Origin: Aurantiochytrium sp. KH105
Taxonomy: Eukaryota; Sar; Bigyra; Thraustochytrida; Thraustochytriidae
Assembly (NCBI GenBank): GCA_003116975.1
Contig: BGKB01000175.1
Coordinates: 1-64,000 of the forward strand
Length of the DNA: 64,000 nucleotides
Direction of reading: 5' to 3'
Numbering within the stretch: the first letter of the stretch is position 1; the number at the start of each line of letters is the position of its first letter. Of this stretch, positions 53,801 through 61,650 are shown in pieces. The notes beneath the pieces were generated by a model. It was not told the origin of the DNA. It did no database searches and saw only the letters and a program-made list of their open reading frames with translations. A program made the position numbers and the translations under genes.

Positions 53801-56800
53801 ACTGCCGTCGCTTTCGATGAACGGCTTTGCCGCCTGAGCGCAAAGCTCATCGAAAGAGAAGCCTTGCTCACGCTTGATCGTTTCGTCAATTTGCTCAAGC
53901 ACCCCTTCGCAGCGCTTCACCGCAGACGGATCCGCACGTCCGTTCGCCAAGAGAAGCGTCAATCTTCGCTTCAAGTTTTCGTCGCGTACGATCTGTTGAC
54001 GAGCCACGTCCCAGTAGTTGCTCGTTGTGATGCTCGACCTCATCAGGTCTCGCTTCTGTTTCGGTTCGATGCCCAAGAGGATGCAAACGGCCTGCATCAC
54101 CAGATGCATTTCATGTGTAGGCTCAGAGTATGCCTCGACCTCGCGAACGTCTTCACTGTGGACGAACTGCAGGCTTCTTGTTGCAGCTTTGAGCAAAGGG
54201 CCCAGAACGTCATTTTCAACTTCGTCGCACGCACGCTCTAGTGATGCAATGTGTTTTTCGAGAGCAGTATATTCTTCTTGTAGCGCCAACAGCTGGCTCT
54301 GGCGCCGAGTGAAACCGGGCATGGCACCATCGCGCTGCTCCTCGAGGTCAACTTTTTCTGACGAGAGCACTTTGATGCGGTTCGCAAGCTCATCACAGCG
54401 ATGCCGCAGGATACTCTGCTGGTCAGGAAAGTGAGGTTCTCCAAGATCGAGTAAGGCGTCCAGCGCCTCAAGATTGCACAGCATAATGTTCTGGAAGAGG
54501 GCCGCAACACCCTTGCGAAACTCGCTCGTAGCTTGAATAATCTGCACTAGAGCATTATTGCCCAAACGTTGCGCAAGCGCCAGCGGAACCAACCCGTTCT
54601 TATTCTTCTCGTCGACGGGAACAGCCTCCTCGAGAAGAAACTCAACGACCTCTACGTGACCGTACATGATGGCCTCGAGAAGAGGCGTTCTTCCTCGGGA
54701 CGTTTCGCGTGCCAAGTCTGCTCCACGCCCAGCAAGGTGCTCCAAAATGTGCAAATGCCCGTGCATGGCCGCACGCGTGACGGGAGAGTGCCCCACGCGG
54801 CTTTCGGTGCTGCAGATTTCGGCCATCCTTGCGCGCTTGCAGCGTAACTCTTCTGCACGGTCCATGGGTATCTTTGACACGGAATGCGGAAGATTTTCGA
54901 CTTTGGCGAGTATGGTCGCTACAAGCTCGAGCTCCCCGCGACCACACGCAAAACTGAGGCAGGTCTCTTGGTGCTCTTCACAAAGCACCAATCGTGCCGC
55001 GCCGCGATCGACTTCGCTGGTCATCCATGCGCGCAGGGACCGGATGCAAGCAGCGCTCTCAGCGCCGCATGGAACTTTCCGCAGGCTACAAATCTTCAAG
55101 TGGTCATCGAGCGCCTCGGCACGTACAATGTCTCCGCAGTGGTTGGGGCAAGCCATGGGTCGACGACGGCACTCCTTTTCCTCATGCTCAGGTCTGCGAC
55201 TCATCCGCACGTCAATTCCGCATCCAAGACGACAGTCTTCGACACGGTTCTTGCACAGCAGCTCTTCGTGCTCCTCCGTCTCATCCTCGGGCACCATTTC
55301 ACCGCACCCAAGCGCACACCAGCGTCGTCGTTTTGGACAAAGAGAAGTCTTGTGCTTTTCCAGCTCATCGAGCGGGATCTTTTCACCGCACTCACAAGGA
55401 ATGGGGCGTCTTTTGCACGTTTCCTGCTTGTGTGCGGCCAACTCTTGAAAGGTGCAGGCATCCTTTTCACCGCATTGCACGCACTCCACCAAACGCAAAG
55501 CGCACTCTTGCTCTTCGTGAGCCTGTTGCTCTTCTGCCCACATGCGCTCGATTCCGCAGCCAAAGCGACATTGCACCACGCGTTTGGGGCAATGATGATC
55601 TAGGTGGTCCTGCATCGACTCCCGCTCTACATACGCGCTGCAACCGAGAAGACAGCGCGTCTTGGCCACTTGGCATTCTGCGATAGCGTGAACCGGGAGC
55701 GCGACCTTGTCGATCCACTCACCACACGAACACTTGACCTTTTGGAACTGGCATTCGCTATTCACATGAACCCATAAATTACAATGAAGCATCTCAGCCT
55801 CGCAGCCTGGATTCGGACAGACGACAATGCGCCGTACACAGCCCTCGGCCAGGTGGCCCGCAAGCTGTTCCTCCTGCATGATCTGCCCACACTGGTTTGG
55901 ACACTCAAGCTTGCGCTTGGGACAGCAGGTGGCCAGATGTTGCTCTCGCTCACAGGCTCGCATCGTCCCGCACGTCCACGATGCAAGGTCCATGGCTTGC
56001 ACATCGTGAAGGAGCCCCGAAGGATCGCCGAGGCGAGCCTCGACAATGGTCTTACCATCACTACTGGGCCGTACACGGTGCGTGCCGGTCTCGGGGTTGT
56101 ACGAAAGCACATAGCCGATTTCTCCTCCATGTCCGTAGCGAACGCGCCTTCCAACGTAGTCCAGCAGACATGGCAGGACTCGATTTGGACACGTCCCCGA
56201 TTCGTGAAGAATGTGTGCATCCACGAGCTGAATTTCCATCGTCTCACCACAGCCCAAAGGACACAAAACGGGTCTTCGAACGCATTGTTCTTTTTCATGC
56301 GCTTCAAGGAACCGAGCTTCGATGCCAGGCGTTCCGCACGCGTAGCGACAGCGCACAATTCTTCTCTCGCAAAAGTGTAGTTCGTGAACCTGGCGACGGT
56401 CCGCGGGACCGAGAATTGTTCCGCAGCCTAGTGCGCAAGGCTGAATGCAAAAATTTTCTTCGTGCAAGTTGCGTTCCACATACCGCAGGCGAAGGCCGCA
56501 GCCAACTCGACACGTCACATACCGATTGGGGCATTCATGCAGACGATGAGGAGCAAGCTTGGACCATTCCATGTAGGCGCCACAGCCTTCATGAGTTGAG
56601 GTGGTGTTGCATTGCACGACCCGCAGACTACAGTCAGTATTTTCATGCTCTGCGAGCCGCCGATGCTGCAGGGTTTCGCCACAACCTAGCCGGCACTTGC
56701 GCGGACGGAACTCGCACTTGTGCGTTTCGTGCGCCGCAATATCTTCGAAACGCATTCTCACTTTGCACCCAAGATACACGAAGCGGCAGAGCACAACGCG

Positions 56801-58282
56801 GCGTGGGCAGTGGTCTTGAAGATGTGTTTCCATGTCAGAGACCGGAACCTGTGCTCCGCATTCTCGCTGACACTGCACAAGCCGCATATTGCAAGCCCAC
56901 TGCTCATGACGATTGATTCGATCAGCACGATCGACAAAACCACAGCCGTGTCTGCACTCAACGGGAGCCTTTGCTTTTGCTTCCGTTTGAAGCCGCTCTC
57001 TTCGTGCATCGACTCGGTCTACCGCCTCTTGCAGGACTTCCTGGACATCCGTATCCCCCATCATACGTGCATATTCCGAGGCGTCACGGCCCTGAGCGTC
57101 GGCTGCGCGAATAAGGTCGAGAAAAAAGCTACTCCAGTCTTTGTACTTTTCGGCGCTTTCAGTATCCAATTTGGAGACTTCAACGGCAACAAGAAGATCA
57201 TCGCGTTGCTGCATGGCAAGGTTGAGAGCGTGGTCGACGATGAGCATGGCCACGCGGCTGTGTCCGTTTGCGATTGCGTACATGAGAGCATTTTTGCGGT
57301 CCTTGAGTGTCCGATGCTCCAAGTCAGCACCTTGCACGAGAAGACTCTGAACAGCCCCGTACTGTCCACAGGCTGCTGCCCATGTGAGAGCCGTGTGCCC
57401 GGCAGCGAGTGAGGCAAGATTTACCTGGGCGCCGTGATGTATCAAAAGGCTGATGAGCTCGAGACGGTCGGCAGCAGCGGCGCGATGCAAGGCCGTCATG
57501 CCACCTTCAATTTGCACATCAATGTAGTAAACTTCATCTCTCACGCCACTTGCGTCTTTGGATTCTTGGTGGTCGCGTTCGCCGAAATTGTTGTCTTTGC
57601 AGTCTACAAGTTTGTGACGCTCAATGATTGCACGTTCAAAGGTGTGCCTGGACAGCTTGCAATCCACTACGAGTGAGTAGATTTCCTCGAGGTCATTTTC
57701 CCGAATGAGGTGCTGCATTTCTGCCGCGAGTTGTTTGTTCTCGGCAAACACATTGGCTTCGAGTTTCTTCCTCCGCGCTGCGTCGGCTAGTCGGCGCCGC
57801 TGCCTCACGAGACTCTGATTAATCTCTTCCTCGAGAAGATGTGCGCAAGACTTGTGCCGAGCCATGCGAGCCCAATCAAGCGGGGAGCGTCCGGATGTGT
57901 CTTTGCGGAAAATGTCGACTTGATGCGTTTTGAGCAAGAGATCGACGACTTTGGCGTGGCCACCGGCCGCAGCTTTCATGAGACCAGAACGATTGCTCGA
58001 GTTTGCATGATCTGCTTTGGCGCCGTGTTGGAGAAGCGCAGCCACTACAGCCATCTCTCCGGCCCCAGACGCTTTCGAGAGCAAGGTTTCTCCGCCGGCG
58101 CAAATGTGGTTCGCGTCAATCTGGCCGGCGTCCACCATCCACAGCGCTTCCTCGAAGTCGTACCGGGCCACGAGCTGCTCGAAGTGGCGCTGATCTCGCA
58201 CGCTGCCATGGACGGCTGGTGCCACAACATCTTGGCTCTCACGTGCGGCGCCAGGGTCAAGGCCCGGCTCGCTCGAGGCCAT
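50816..58282 (-). CDS. Giant ankyrin-repeat and TRAF-type zinc-finger protein
   Basis: 2488 residues in one uninterrupted exon of 7.5 kb. Ankyrin repeats lie at about residues 30-130, 255-400, 1160-1260, 1620-1660, 1720-1760 and 1880-2040 (motifs such as GHTALTWAAACGQYGAVQ). Two arrays of TRAF-type zinc fingers lie at about 440-1080 and 2050-2480, made of repeating CRLGCG, HE...C, CPxR blocks, roughly 18-20 and 14 units. An inserted non-finger segment at about 705-775 (VGRRVRYG, GYVLSYNPETGTHRVR) looks like a small beta-barrel of the Tudor/SH3 kind. An IQ-like calmodulin motif (LVQATVRHYLKRK) lies near 1655, and a charged coiled coil near 1790-1880. There is no RING, MATH or transmembrane segment. 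The architecture suggests a very large protein-interaction scaffold; partners are unknown. Confidence 0.9.
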   Translation of the reverse strand: MASSEPGLDPGAARESQDVVAPAVHGSVRDQRHFEQLVARYDFEEALWMVDAGQIDANHICAGGETLLSKASGAGEMAVVAALLQHGAKADHANSSNRSGLMKAAAGGHAKVVDLLLKTHQVDIFRKDTSGRSPLDWARMARHKSCAHLLEEEINQSLVRQRRRLADAARRKKLEANVFAENKQLAAEMQHLIRENDLEEIYSLVVDCKLSRHTFERAIIERHKLVDCKDNNFGERDHQESKDASGVRDEVYYIDVQIEGGMTALHRAAAADRLELISLLIHHGAQVNLASLAAGHTALTWAAACGQYGAVQSLLVQGADLEHRTLKDRKNALMYAIANGHSRVAMLIVDHALNLAMQQRDDLLVAVEVSKLDTESAEKYKDWSSFFLDLIRAADAQGRDASEYARMMGDTDVQEVLQEAVDRVDARRERLQTEAKAKAPVECRHGCGFVDRADRINRHEQWACNMRLVQCQRECGAQVPVSDMETHLQDHCPRRVVLCRFVYLGCKVRMRFEDIAAHETHKCEFRPRKCRLGCGETLQHRRLAEHENTDCSLRVVQCNTTSTHEGCGAYMEWSKLAPHRLHECPNRYVTCRVGCGLRLRYVERNLHEENFCIQPCALGCGTILGPADRRQVHELHFCERRIVRCRYACGTPGIEARFLEAHEKEQCVRRPVLCPLGCGETMEIQLVDAHILHESGTCPNRVLPCLLDYVGRRVRYGHGGEIGYVLSYNPETGTHRVRPSSDGKTIVEARLGDPSGLLHDVQAMDLASWTCGTMRACEREQHLATCCPKRKLECPNQCGQIMQEEQLAGHLAEGCVRRIVVCPNPGCEAEMLHCNLWVHVNSECQFQKVKCSCGEWIDKVALPVHAIAECQVAKTRCLLGCSAYVERESMQDHLDHHCPKRVVQCRFGCGIERMWAEEQQAHEEQECALRLVECVQCGEKDACTFQELAAHKQETCKRRPIPCECGEKIPLDELEKHKTSLCPKRRRWCALGCGEMVPEDETEEHEELLCKNRVEDCRLGCGIDVRMSRRPEHEEKECRRRPMACPNHCGDIVRAEALDDHLKICSLRKVPCGAESAACIRSLRAWMTSEVDRGAARLVLCEEHQETCLSFACGRGELELVATILAKVENLPHSVSKIPMDRAEELRCKRARMAEICSTESRVGHSPVTRAAMHGHLHILEHLAGRGADLARETSRGRTPLLEAIMYGHVEVVEFLLEEAVPVDEKNKNGLVPLALAQRLGNNALVQIIQATSEFRKGVAALFQNIMLCNLEALDALLDLGEPHFPDQQSILRHRCDELANRIKVLSSEKVDLEEQRDGAMPGFTRRQSQLLALQEEYTALEKHIASLERACDEVENDVLGPLLKAATRSLQFVHSEDVREVEAYSEPTHEMHLVMQAVCILLGIEPKQKRDLMRSSITTSNYWDVARQQIVRDENLKRRLTLLLANGRADPSAVKRCEGVLEQIDETIKREQGFSFDELCAQAAKPFIESDGSLEVNESSSAGGGEDNQRLQLIDSLNIWAHAVVAKHTLTTGSLLPKRQEASSRRGELNRLKLVVDEAEHQARFAESKVLAATVPLADVDSELVTRAQELSDTRAQLDCVRLLSARTQAGHTALSWAAMYGDVRVIELLLERGAAVDYEDDHRAIAATLVQATVRHYLKRKHRPAWTRALASQFRNEDLVFFYQLRRLAARHRRWRQSSRTPLSHALYNGHAQCARLLLLRGARLERESPVFPVGPIPYRFPTPWPRVNARMRRGNAAIFVVDELSEEELTRLRLLGHEMESVPEERQAIKSSHNVAQAGVRYQDRLAWKHGVGWDEIGPNREALQFVQEEARKHEEHLARVQEHERERKEKAAEVDKVRKLNESMADAVLKEDFEKVVRLVESGASIDYEVPGGHTALTYAAWRGTESTNKDDERVLAVEMLSDLALNAPNVNRETSLLHTALSMASKAGRINVMEALLKRGAIPDAVLGDGKTALIHAAAAGKWEACRLLLEHGAALDRKDVHGKTAIEHARRSNFVEVVRQLSQVRYGNLGRAVAQRGQANEVVICGWGCGAKLRVLPKSYFSRTMTRTEIENEEDPDFIGYHEAHLCPKRPAECPYNCGITEMWAEERHDHVTLECPNRPAECPNGCGATDVQAHNLQRHVEFRCVKRRIPCLRCDEMVILEKMHVHDKSDCPMRAQICENGCGAVLPWNKYSEHRRKLCPERLVRCRVPGCGKELLARLRDTHEKLKCSSRIVPCRWQCKDGARYQDRVAHELAHCPRRPVVCPNHCKDFVEAQHLDKHLRRECVRRFVKCQGGCILKVPFADMERHLETECAERLVWCPNYGCSLSKTFEGGPLAGPDTRLRHRQLAYHLEEECQRRLVRCAEGCGEDVPLSSLPDHKRYSCTKRKVTCRVGCPKTMPFDELETHEKYECRKRIAWCRLGCNATMPAEKLNRHERRECPKRVVLCSLGCGEEIRAEDRELHEREECIRRTIASPGLRNLP

Positions 58283-58742
58283 CGAGAAAGGGTTTTAGAC
58301 TCTGCGAGGCCCGGGCCTCGAACTGCGAGCCCTCGTCCAAGGGGGCGGGCGAGAGCTCGCGAGGCCGCCCCTCTTTGGCTGCCTCGCTCCGGACCACGCC
58401 GCCGAGAGGCCCACTTTTGCGCGGGACGATGGCCATACGCACAAATTAAGCTGCTGAGCCTATAGCAAGTAAAGTATGACGTGCGAAAGACTCGAGCCCA
58501 CCCATGGAAACCTGAGAGAGCCGTTGACAGAGTGCTAGTCATTTTGCTAGTAAGAACGCTACGAGTCGGACGAAGCGCTGTGTCCCCCATTGAGAGCGGC
58601 CGTTGGCGCCGCGCGGCAGAGCCCCATTCGGCATCGCACCTCGCGCCGCCCGTCAGTCCCAGCGGGCCGCGAAAGGTGCAGGAGCGAGCAGCGAGCAGCG
58701 AAGAAAGGCCCGGGCGCGAGAACAGCTGCGCTCGCGCGAAGA
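58283..58742. promoter_or_regulatory. Shared upstream region of giant ankyrin/TRAF and dynein light chain genes
   Basis: 460 bases between divergent start codons, GC-rich at both ends with an AT-richer centre (58440-58560). No gene is seen. Confidence 0.45.
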
Positions 58743-59051
58743 ATGACGGACGCAGCCAAGGCGTGGAGGCACATGTGGGGCGCAAAGGTAAGCGTCCCGT
58801 GCGACATGGATATGGACCAGCTGAAGAACACGGTGGAGAAGGCCAAGGAAGTGCTCCAGGACCTCCCGCCAGGGTCCGAGCCAACACAAGAGCATGCAGC
58901 GCAGATCAAGGAGTTTTGTGACGACTGCTACGGCAAAAGCTGGCAGGTTGTCGTTGGGCGTCACTTCGGCGTGCACTGCGTCCATGACGCCAAGCACTTT
59001 GCTTTCTTTTACGTCGGCGAGGCCGCGGTACTTGCATTGCGGACGCAGTGA
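58743..59051 (+). CDS. LC8-type dynein light chain
   Basis: 102 residues from ATG at 58743; codons upstream are open but look non-coding. The DLC fold is shown by HAAQIKEFCDDCYGKSWQVVVGRHFG followed by VHDAKHFAFFYVGEAAVLAL, the typical beta-strand and dimer region of LC8/LC6 proteins. An N-terminal helix of about 40 residues (VSVPCDMDMDQLKNTVEKAKEVLQDLP) precedes it. Family members sit on dynein intermediate chains and also act as a dimerising hub for many non-dynein partners. The sequence is diverged from canonical LC8 and could be an axonemal LC6-like form, which would fit a flagellated zoospore stage; this is inference. Confidence 0.88.
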   Translation: MTDAAKAWRHMWGAKVSVPCDMDMDQLKNTVEKAKEVLQDLPPGSEPTQEHAAQIKEFCDDCYGKSWQVVVGRHFGVHCVHDAKHFAFFYVGEAAVLALRTQ

Positions 59052-59390
59052 AAGGAGAAAGAAAAGAGATGTTGTAAATGGCAATGGGGAATATTTTTGA
59101 TTCGGAGATTGATCAATGTGTGTTCAGACACACTCTTGCCAATCATGATGTTTATAGACTGAGTTACGAGAAGAATAAAAGGGAGGGGGAGGAGGCGAGG
59201 CGGAATTGGGAAGAGAGGGAGAGAAGAAGAGACGAAGCTCACCTTAATCTCCTTTTAAAATATACATTTTGGGGAAGAGATTTGACTCTCTACTCTAAAT
59301 CGTGTACGGAGCTCGAGCTCGTTAGCTCTTCAATTTAGAAAAAAGGTCGACACGTCGTCTTTGGGGGCTTGATCATTTCTTCAAGATTAC
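59052..59390. other. Convergent intergenic region
   Basis: 3' flanks of the dynein light chain (plus) and photolyase (minus). Purine-rich GGAGGAGGCGA-type stretch at 59180-59240. No gene is seen. Confidence 0.5.
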
Positions 59391-61079
59391 TTAGTCATCT
59401 CCAGTGCCAAGCTTGCGCCGCTTGGCGGCCGATGCCGGGCTGAAAAAGGACTCGATTCTTGCTTGACGAGAGGTGGATGGACGCGGAGAGGACACCGCCT
59501 CGCTTGAGCCGACAGCCTTGACAGCAATTCGACGAAACTCAGAGAGTTTGTCTTTGATCTTGTGCGTGTTGACATTCTTGGGCCTGATCTTTCCAAAGAT
59601 CGCAGTTTCGCCTTGGGGTTTGTCGAAAAGACCAAGACACCATCCGAGGCCGGCGTAGCTCGGCGGAGACAGTCCATCAAGTGCAAATTTATCATTGAGA
59701 TGAACGAGCTTCTGCATTGCATCCTCGGGACCGCGGGACCATGCGATGATCGCTCTGCCCCAGAACATGCGGCAGTTGTTATGAAGCTCGCCGGTCATCT
59801 CCAGAAAAGTCTGCATTTCGTTCCACACGCGGCTGTCCGTTTGCGCCCTTTCGAGTTCCTCAATTGTATACTCGTGACGTGGGTCCGTCGCGTGAGCGCG
59901 AAGAGTTGTCAGTGCCCACGCAGGTAGAGCTTCGTGCGTGTGCGGAGGCTTTGGCGAGTAGAAGGCATGGTTGTACGAGATCCCCCGCCACTTGTAGAAT
60001 TCGTCGGCGAACTTGGTCTTGCCGTCGCTCGGCGGAAGGGCCTCAATGTCGCGTGCGAGCCGAAAGGGGCTCACCATGCCAAGATTCAGATAGCTTGACA
60101 TTCGCGAACATCCATATGAAAAATGCTGTAGCGGGTCGCCGCGCCGCGCGTGATATGTGGAGAGTCCACACTCTAGGAAACGAGCCCATCGGCTATACCC
60201 ATGCGAGCCACCTCCTCGGGCAACGTGGGGCACAGGCTTTACGGTCTGGTCCGCGCCTTGATGATTTTTTGCAAAGGCAACGATACTAAGCTGCTGAAGG
60301 TCTGCGGCCGAAAGCACATCTGGCTGAGGGATCGAAGAATTGGCGAGTCCCATGAGCTCTTTTACGTGCAGCTTCGCGGCGTCTGTGTCATCATTCTCTG
60401 TGTTTGCAAAGGGCCGAATGTCTTGAGCAGGTTTCCAACACGCAAAAGCTGCGTGACTTTCGCGAATCAAATTTCTGCGCAATTGGGCGACCGCCCGCTC
60501 AAAATGGAATGCGCGCTCGTAGTGGCGTCGTCCCCTCGCTGCTGGGACAAGACATGAAGCATCGACTTGCCAAAATTGACCAAGACTTGCTGACCGGAGC
60601 TGCGCGACAACGTCGACAAAGGGAGCCACAAACGGTTCGTCGGTGACAACGAGGTGCGCCTTTGCGGCGAGCGAGAGGTGCGCTTTGCGGCGACGACCGG
60701 GACTTGTGACCAAGGCAAAAACACGTACTTTTGCGTTTGTATTGCGTTCGATCTCAAGAGCCATTTCCTTGATACCTTCAAGGGTGAAAGCGAGTCTGCG
60801 GGCGGTAAAGTGTTTGGTACTATCAAGCACGGGGGCGACGACGAGCAGCGGCAAGTCCAGAGCCTGCGCTGCGAGTCCAGCCGTAAGCAGCGCCGGATTC
60901 TCGTGCCCACGAAGAGCTACGACAGGCACATAGAGAACAAAGTTGCCTCGATGCGAGCGTTGCTTTGTCGAAGGCGCGCGCTCTTTGATCCTGTCATTGA
61001 GGAAAGGGGCGGTCGTCTGCACCTTTGCGCGCAGGTCTTGCTCGTTCTTGTCCCGAAGCTGAGCCGCGGATCCCGCCAT
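59391..61079 (-). CDS. Class II-like photolyase/cryptochrome with C-terminal PIP box
   Basis: 562 residues from ATG at 61079; the frame continues upstream but opens with GTG, not ATG. The alpha/beta antenna domain (about 45-215) and helical FAD domain (about 270-510) show class II-type features: RRLAFTLEGIKEM, FWQVDASCLVPAA, a TIEELERAQTDSRVWNEMQ block, LNDKFALDGLSPPSYAGLGW and FGKIRPKN. Class II enzymes repair UV-induced pyrimidine dimers using blue light. Several otherwise conserved positions differ, so a signalling or altered role cannot be excluded. The C-terminal tail (about 515-562) is disordered and carries QARIESFF (residues 539-546), a perfect match to the PCNA-interacting Qxx[ILM]xx[FY][FY] motif, followed by a basic AKRRK patch (possible nuclear signal). 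Divergent from the WD-repeat gene. Confidence 0.88.
   Translation of the reverse strand: MAGSAAQLRDKNEQDLRAKVQTTAPFLNDRIKERAPSTKQRSHRGNFVLYVPVVALRGHENPALLTAGLAAQALDLPLLVVAPVLDSTKHFTARRLAFTLEGIKEMALEIERNTNAKVRVFALVTSPGRRRKAHLSLAAKAHLVVTDEPFVAPFVDVVAQLRSASLGQFWQVDASCLVPAARGRRHYERAFHFERAVAQLRRNLIRESHAAFACWKPAQDIRPFANTENDDTDAAKLHVKELMGLANSSIPQPDVLSAADLQQLSIVAFAKNHQGADQTVKPVPHVARGGGSHGYSRWARFLECGLSTYHARRGDPLQHFSYGCSRMSSYLNLGMVSPFRLARDIEALPPSDGKTKFADEFYKWRGISYNHAFYSPKPPHTHEALPAWALTTLRAHATDPRHEYTIEELERAQTDSRVWNEMQTFLEMTGELHNNCRMFWGRAIIAWSRGPEDAMQKLVHLNDKFALDGLSPPSYAGLGWCLGLFDKPQGETAIFGKIRPKNVNTHKIKDKLSEFRRIAVKAVGSSEAVSSPRPSTSRQARIESFFSPASAAKRRKLGTGDD
59442..59465 (-). other. PIP-box motif (QARIESFF) in the photolyase tail
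   Basis: Eight codons coding Gln-Ala-Arg-Ile-Glu-Ser-Phe-Phe. Gln at position 1, Ile at 4 and Phe at 7 and 8 satisfy the canonical PCNA-interacting peptide. It sits 16 residues from the C-terminus in a Ser/Pro-rich, probably disordered tail, with lysines and arginines 7-11 residues downstream, an arrangement common to PIP-box proteins. Confidence 0.8.
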
Positions 61080-61650
61080 GATGACGGTCCCGAGCGAGCG
61101 AGACCTTCTTCCCCCTCGCCACGGCACGCGACGCTCGTCCGTCTGCTACGACGCTAGTCGCGGCGGCTCTCTTCCGAGTTCCTGTCCAGACTCAGCAGCC
61201 AGCTCGCTCCTCCGGAGTTCGGGCTCTGCGCGAGTTTTTCGCCTCCTCGCCATGTCAAGCCGTGCCGGCCCTCACCAATCACCACCTCCCACACGTTTTT
61301 CCCACGCGAGAATTTCACCGCGCCGCGGCTCTCGACGTCCACGCGGACTGCGCCGCGGAGAGAGAGCGCGGGGTCTCGTCGCGCCGCGTGCGGCCGGGTC
61401 TGGTCTGCTCTGGTCTGCTCTGGTCTGCTCTGGTCTGCTCCGGCCCGGTCTGGTCTTGTACGCAGCGTGGTCCGAGGCGACCGCGAAGACAGTCGCCATG
61501 GTGGCGCATAACTATCCGCGGCATAACCGTAACTTGCTCGAGCTCGCGAGCTAGCTCGAGCGCGCGACGAGCTCGAGCGCGCGACGCGAGCGGCGCCGGA
61601 GCAGGGCGGGCGGGCGGGCGGGCGCGGGCTTCGGGCGGCGAGGACGGGAG
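61080..61650. promoter_or_regulatory. Shared upstream region of photolyase and WD-repeat genes
   Basis: 571 bases between divergent start codons, very GC-rich. It holds a GGTCTGCTCT ten-base tandem array (about 61397-61456, four clean copies plus variants) and a GAGCTCGCGAGCTAGCTCGAG-like palindromic patch near 61536-61560. An in-frame stop at 61552-61554 isolates the WD start codon from upstream codons. Confidence 0.5.
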
